From contig SKRM01000014.1 in assembly GCA_007118495.1 (NCBI GenBank), forward strand, positions 1 through 58,168: 58,168 nucleotides of DNA, in the 5' to 3' direction. The DNA is from Bacteroidales bacterium (GTDB taxonomy: Bacteria > Bacteroidota > Bacteroidia > Bacteroidales > UBA7960). Both the position numbers and the translations under genes were made by a program. Shown here one piece after another: positions 55,586-58,168 of this stretch. Each line of letters opens with the position of its first letter. Within the stretch, counting starts at the first letter, position 1. A model generated the notes under the pieces. It saw only the letters and a list, made by a program, of their open reading frames with translations. It did no database searches and was not told the DNA's origin.

Positions 55586-55605
55586 TTTGTATTGGCAAAT
55601 ACAAA
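55586..55605. promoter_or_regulatory. Perfect palindrome TTTGTATT-GGCA-AATACAAA
   Basis: Perfect 8-bp arms with a 4-bp spacer, ending nine bases before the permease start codon at 55615. Its ends (TTTGT...ACAAA, 20 bp in all) match the near-palindrome at 2001-2020 upstream of the first permease. As a hairpin it would cover the translation start region; as DNA it could bind a dimeric regulator. Confidence 0.5.
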
Positions 55606-55614
55606 TTTGCTACA

Positions 55615-57987
55615 ATGAATCTATTTTACACATTTAAGATTGGGCTGCGAAATTTTCTGCGCCACCGCTTCTATTCTTTTTTGAATATCCTGGGTTTTGC
55701 TTGCGGCATTACCGTTTTTGTATTTGTAAGCCTTTTTGTGGTTGATCAATACTTGGTTGATCGCACCCACAGTCACCGTGGGCAGATCTTCCGGCTTGAG
55801 GGTGAAATGGAACTTGGGAGCTGGGCTGTTACCGGCACATTGCACGGACCTTATTTACAGGAGAACTATCCTGAGGTAGAAAAAGTACTGCGGGTCAACA
55901 CTTATTTATTTAGTGCAGTAGACATCATTGTGGATGATGAGGCCTTTCATGTTCCGGATATTGTTTTGGCCGACACCACATTTTTTGATTTTTTCCCCTT
56001 TGAGTTTTTAGCAGGTAGCCGGGAGCACGCCCTGACAGACAAATACTCCATTGTGATTACCCGCAAACAGGCGGAGAATATTTTTGGGCACCTTGACGTA
56101 GTGGGCAAAACAATCAACATGATGGGGCGGTTGCCCTTGCAAATCACCGGTGTCATAGAGAATCCCACACATACCCACCTGCCGTTTGAGGGGATAACCC
56201 CCATGGTGTTGCTTGAGGATTTCCACAACAGACCCAATGTGTTGTATGAATATGACAGTTGGAATAATATCACATTTCTATGGCTCAGGAAAGGCACAAA
56301 TATTCAGGAGCTGGAAGTGAAGATCAATGACAGTTTCAGGCCCATGTTGGAGGAATTGGCGGGGCTAGTTGGGGTGGAGGAGCAAAAAGATTACTATCTG
56401 CGGCCCCTTCAGGATATTTATTTTGCAGAAGAGGTGGCGTTTGAACCATCCATCAGGAAAGGAGATCGAAGATCGGTCAATTCATTTGCGCTGATTGCCC
56501 TGTTTATTCTGGTCATAGCAGGGATCAACTTTATCAACCTTTCAACAGCCAGGGCTTTTGTCCGCTCAAAGGAAGTGGGGGTAAAGAAGCTGTTGGGCAG
56601 TACAAGGCAGCAGCTCATCCTCCAATTTCTGATGGAGGCAATCATGGTCACAGCTTTTGCGGTGTTACTTTCGACCCTGTTTATTGATTTACTCCATCCT
56701 TTTTTTTATGATCTCACCGACACCAATTTTCGGTTAAGTGATTTGCCGCTGACAATCAATGTACTGATCGTAATCGCTGCTGTTTTGCTGGTGGGTTTCT
56801 TGTCAGGAATTTATCCTTCTTTTTACCTGACCACCTTCCAGCCGGCTGCCGTATTGAAAGGACAAAAAATGCCCATGGCTGGTGGTGGCTCTTTTTTTAG
56901 AAAATCCCTGATCGTTTTCCAGTTTGCCATTTCCATTGCATTGATTTCAGCCACCATCATTGTATTTGATCAGATAGCGTATATGAAGAACCGGTCATTG
57001 GGCATGGAAATGGACAATGTGTTGTTTTTTGATTTTGATCCGGTTCATAGAAAAGGATCTTTTAAAAACCAGCTGCTTGAGCACCCTGACATTATAGCGG
57101 TAAGTTATGCAAATGCGCCTCCAGGTGCTATTCGCTCGCAGAATTCGGGTGAGGTGAATGGTGAGCGCAGACAATATATATACCTGGGCGGTCATGCTGG
57201 TCTACTCCCCCTATTGGGCGTTAATCTTGTTGTGGGTGACTATTTTAATCCTGAATTGCGATCTGACCTGGGCAAGGTAATTGTCCTCAATGAGCGCGCC
57301 GTCAGGGCATTTGGGTTTCAGGGGCCCTATCAGGAAGTTGTCGGCCAGGAAATCTTCGGCAAGCGGATTGTAGGCGTTGTGCCTGATTTCCACTTTAATT
57401 CTCCCCATGATGCGATGCTGCCATTGGTGATTGGTTGGGATGAGGATTATTCGTTCAAGGCCCTGGTAAAAACCAGTGGGGTGAACACACCTGAGGTGAT
57501 GGCGTATTTGCAATCGGTAAATCGGGAGTTCATGCCCCACAGAGCCTTCCGACCGCAATCCCTCGACGTTTTTTACAACCGGCATTATGCCTCTGAAGAA
57601 TTATTCGGAATCATTGTACTCACCTTTTCACTGTTTGCCATTCTCATTGCATGTCTCGGACTATTTGGACTGGCGTCCTATATGACAGGCCAGCGCACCA
57701 AAGAGGTGTCTGTCCGCAAGGTTTTGGGGGCCAGTGTTTCCGGTTTGTATGGGTTGCTTTTGAAGGATTTCCTGCTGCTCGTGGCGATTGGGTTCCTGAT
57801 AGCCTTACCGGTGGTTTGGTATCTGATGGGGCAATGGCTTGCTACCTTCCCCTATCAAACCAGCCTGACTGTCTGGCCTTTCATTGCCAGTGGATTTATT
57901 TCCGTTCTGCTGACAGTGCTTACCATTAGCTACCACGCTTACAAAATTTCGTTGGTTAATCCTGCCTGGGCATTGAAATATGAATAG
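55615..57987 (+). CDS. MacB/FtsX-type ABC transporter permease (second copy)
   Basis: The 790-aa protein has the same two-module layout as the one at 2261-4678: N-terminal helix (about 20-43), a periplasmic core, an FtsX block with FINLSTARAFVRSKEVGVKK (about 305-325), a second helix and core, and a C-terminal FtsX block containing TGQRTKEVSVRKVLGAS. The pair are paralogues with moderate similarity, shared motifs and different loops. No ATPase gene is adjacent. The upstream 20-bp palindrome and the downstream 18-bp hairpin mark it as a single transcription unit. Substrate unknown. Confidence 0.9.
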   Translation: MNLFYTFKIGLRNFLRHRFYSFLNILGFACGITVFVFVSLFVVDQYLVDRTHSHRGQIFRLEGEMELGSWAVTGTLHGPYLQENYPEVEKVLRVNTYLFSAVDIIVDDEAFHVPDIVLADTTFFDFFPFEFLAGSREHALTDKYSIVITRKQAENIFGHLDVVGKTINMMGRLPLQITGVIENPTHTHLPFEGITPMVLLEDFHNRPNVLYEYDSWNNITFLWLRKGTNIQELEVKINDSFRPMLEELAGLVGVEEQKDYYLRPLQDIYFAEEVAFEPSIRKGDRRSVNSFALIALFILVIAGINFINLSTARAFVRSKEVGVKKLLGSTRQQLILQFLMEAIMVTAFAVLLSTLFIDLLHPFFYDLTDTNFRLSDLPLTINVLIVIAAVLLVGFLSGIYPSFYLTTFQPAAVLKGQKMPMAGGGSFFRKSLIVFQFAISIALISATIIVFDQIAYMKNRSLGMEMDNVLFFDFDPVHRKGSFKNQLLEHPDIIAVSYANAPPGAIRSQNSGEVNGERRQYIYLGGHAGLLPLLGVNLVVGDYFNPELRSDLGKVIVLNERAVRAFGFQGPYQEVVGQEIFGKRIVGVVPDFHFNSPHDAMLPLVIGWDEDYSFKALVKTSGVNTPEVMAYLQSVNREFMPHRAFRPQSLDVFYNRHYASEELFGIIVLTFSLFAILIACLGLFGLASYMTGQRTKEVSVRKVLGASVSGLYGLLLKDFLLLVAIGFLIALPVVWYLMGQWLATFPYQTSLTVWPFIASGFISVLLTVLTISYHAYKISLVNPAWALKYE

Positions 57988-58000
57988 GTTTGAATATTTT

Positions 58001-58042
58001 ACAGAAACGGCCATTCCCACCAAAGGGAATGGCCGTTTCTGT
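58001..58042. terminator. Perfect 18-bp hairpin between permease and tRNA-Leu
   Basis: ACAGAAACGGCCATTCCC (58001-58018) and its exact complement (58025-58042) flank the loop ACCAAA. It lies between two convergent genes, so a bidirectional terminator is the natural reading. No T tract follows on either strand, so it may instead be a transcript-end stabilising hairpin. Confidence 0.7.
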
Positions 58043-58050
58043 AATCGCAG

Positions 58051-58135
58051 TACCCGGAGCCGGGCTCGAACCGGCACGGCCGCAATGGCCACAGGATTTT
58101 AAGTCCTGGGTGTCTACCAATTCCACCATCCGGGC
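58051..58135 (-). tRNA. tRNA-Leu (anticodon UAA)
   Basis: The minus strand folds into a class II tRNA. The acceptor arm is GCCCGGA/TCCGGGT, the D arm includes GTGGAATTGGTAGACAC, the anticodon arm is CAGGA-CTTAAAA-TCCTG with anticodon TAA, a long variable arm (about 15 nt, TGGCC.../...GGCCG) follows, and the T arm is GCCGG-TTCGAGC-CCGGC. The discriminator base is A (58051), and CCA is not encoded. Confidence 0.93.
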
Positions 58136-58168
58136 GTACTTTCGCGCTTACAAAGTTATAAGAAAGAA

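Noticed and set aside
1-58168. CRISPR arrays, insertion sequences, integrases, phage modules and frameshifted genes
   Set aside because: No regularly spaced direct repeats, transposase or integrase motifs were seen, and all major genes read through without interruption.

Overview
This window is a Bacteroidota chromosome segment, most likely from an environmental Bacteroidales/Marinilabiliales-type organism (the order is an inference). The evidence is a set of phylum-typical families (DUF6089, DUF5687, DUF4159, DUF4168, TlpA-type lipoproteins), many SPII lipoproteins, start codons without clear Shine-Dalgarno sequences, and several TAnnTTTG promoter elements. Genes are tightly packed and several convergent pairs end within 0-12 bp of each other. 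I see no insertion sequence, phage module or CRISPR array. One tRNA, tRNA-Leu(UAA), lies at the right edge.

Left part (1-24 kb): a repeat-bearing non-coding edge; a lipoprotein/membrane-protein pair; a palindrome-rich intergenic region upstream of an 805-aa MacB/FtsX-type permease; a minus-strand run rsmE - DUF4159 - yihY/brkB - ggt - LOG; a BASS-like and an MFS transporter; two tandem TlpA-like lipoproteins; a DUF5687 ABC exporter; an ACT-domain protein divergent from lysA; a pterin pair (a PTPS with the biopterin-type motif plus folE); a lipoprotein serpin; an FN3-type lipoprotein; and fabD.

Middle (24-40 kb): a Ca/Na antiporter, then a minus-strand nucleotide-sugar operon (aminotransferase, acetyltransferase, UDP-sugar dehydrogenase, galE, rfbB) divergent from waaA. 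Next come a small holin-like membrane protein, an M28 peptidase, msrA, an iron alcohol dehydrogenase, a phosphofructokinase with PPi-type specificity residues, a DUF4168 protein and mutS.

Right part (40-58 kb): a long minus-strand envelope operon read as mrdA-rodA-nadK-DUF6089-uppS-bamA-ompH. Divergent from it is a plus-strand unit: a saccharopine/lysine-dehydrogenase-like enzyme, gatE, gatD and a GH3 lipoprotein, followed by a second MacB/FtsX-type permease and the tRNA.

The most unusual content is the gatE-gatD pair, the archaeal-type Glu-tRNA(Gln) amidotransferase. It overlaps the end of the lysine-dehydrogenase-like gene and sits next to a stretch that looks richer in G+C. Second-tier observations are the TTTGT-N10-ACAAA palindromes upstream of both permeases, the biopterin-type PTPS next to folE, the PPi-type phosphofructokinase, and the serpin with a small-residue reactive loop. 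All family assignments come from reading motifs by eye; no database search was run.
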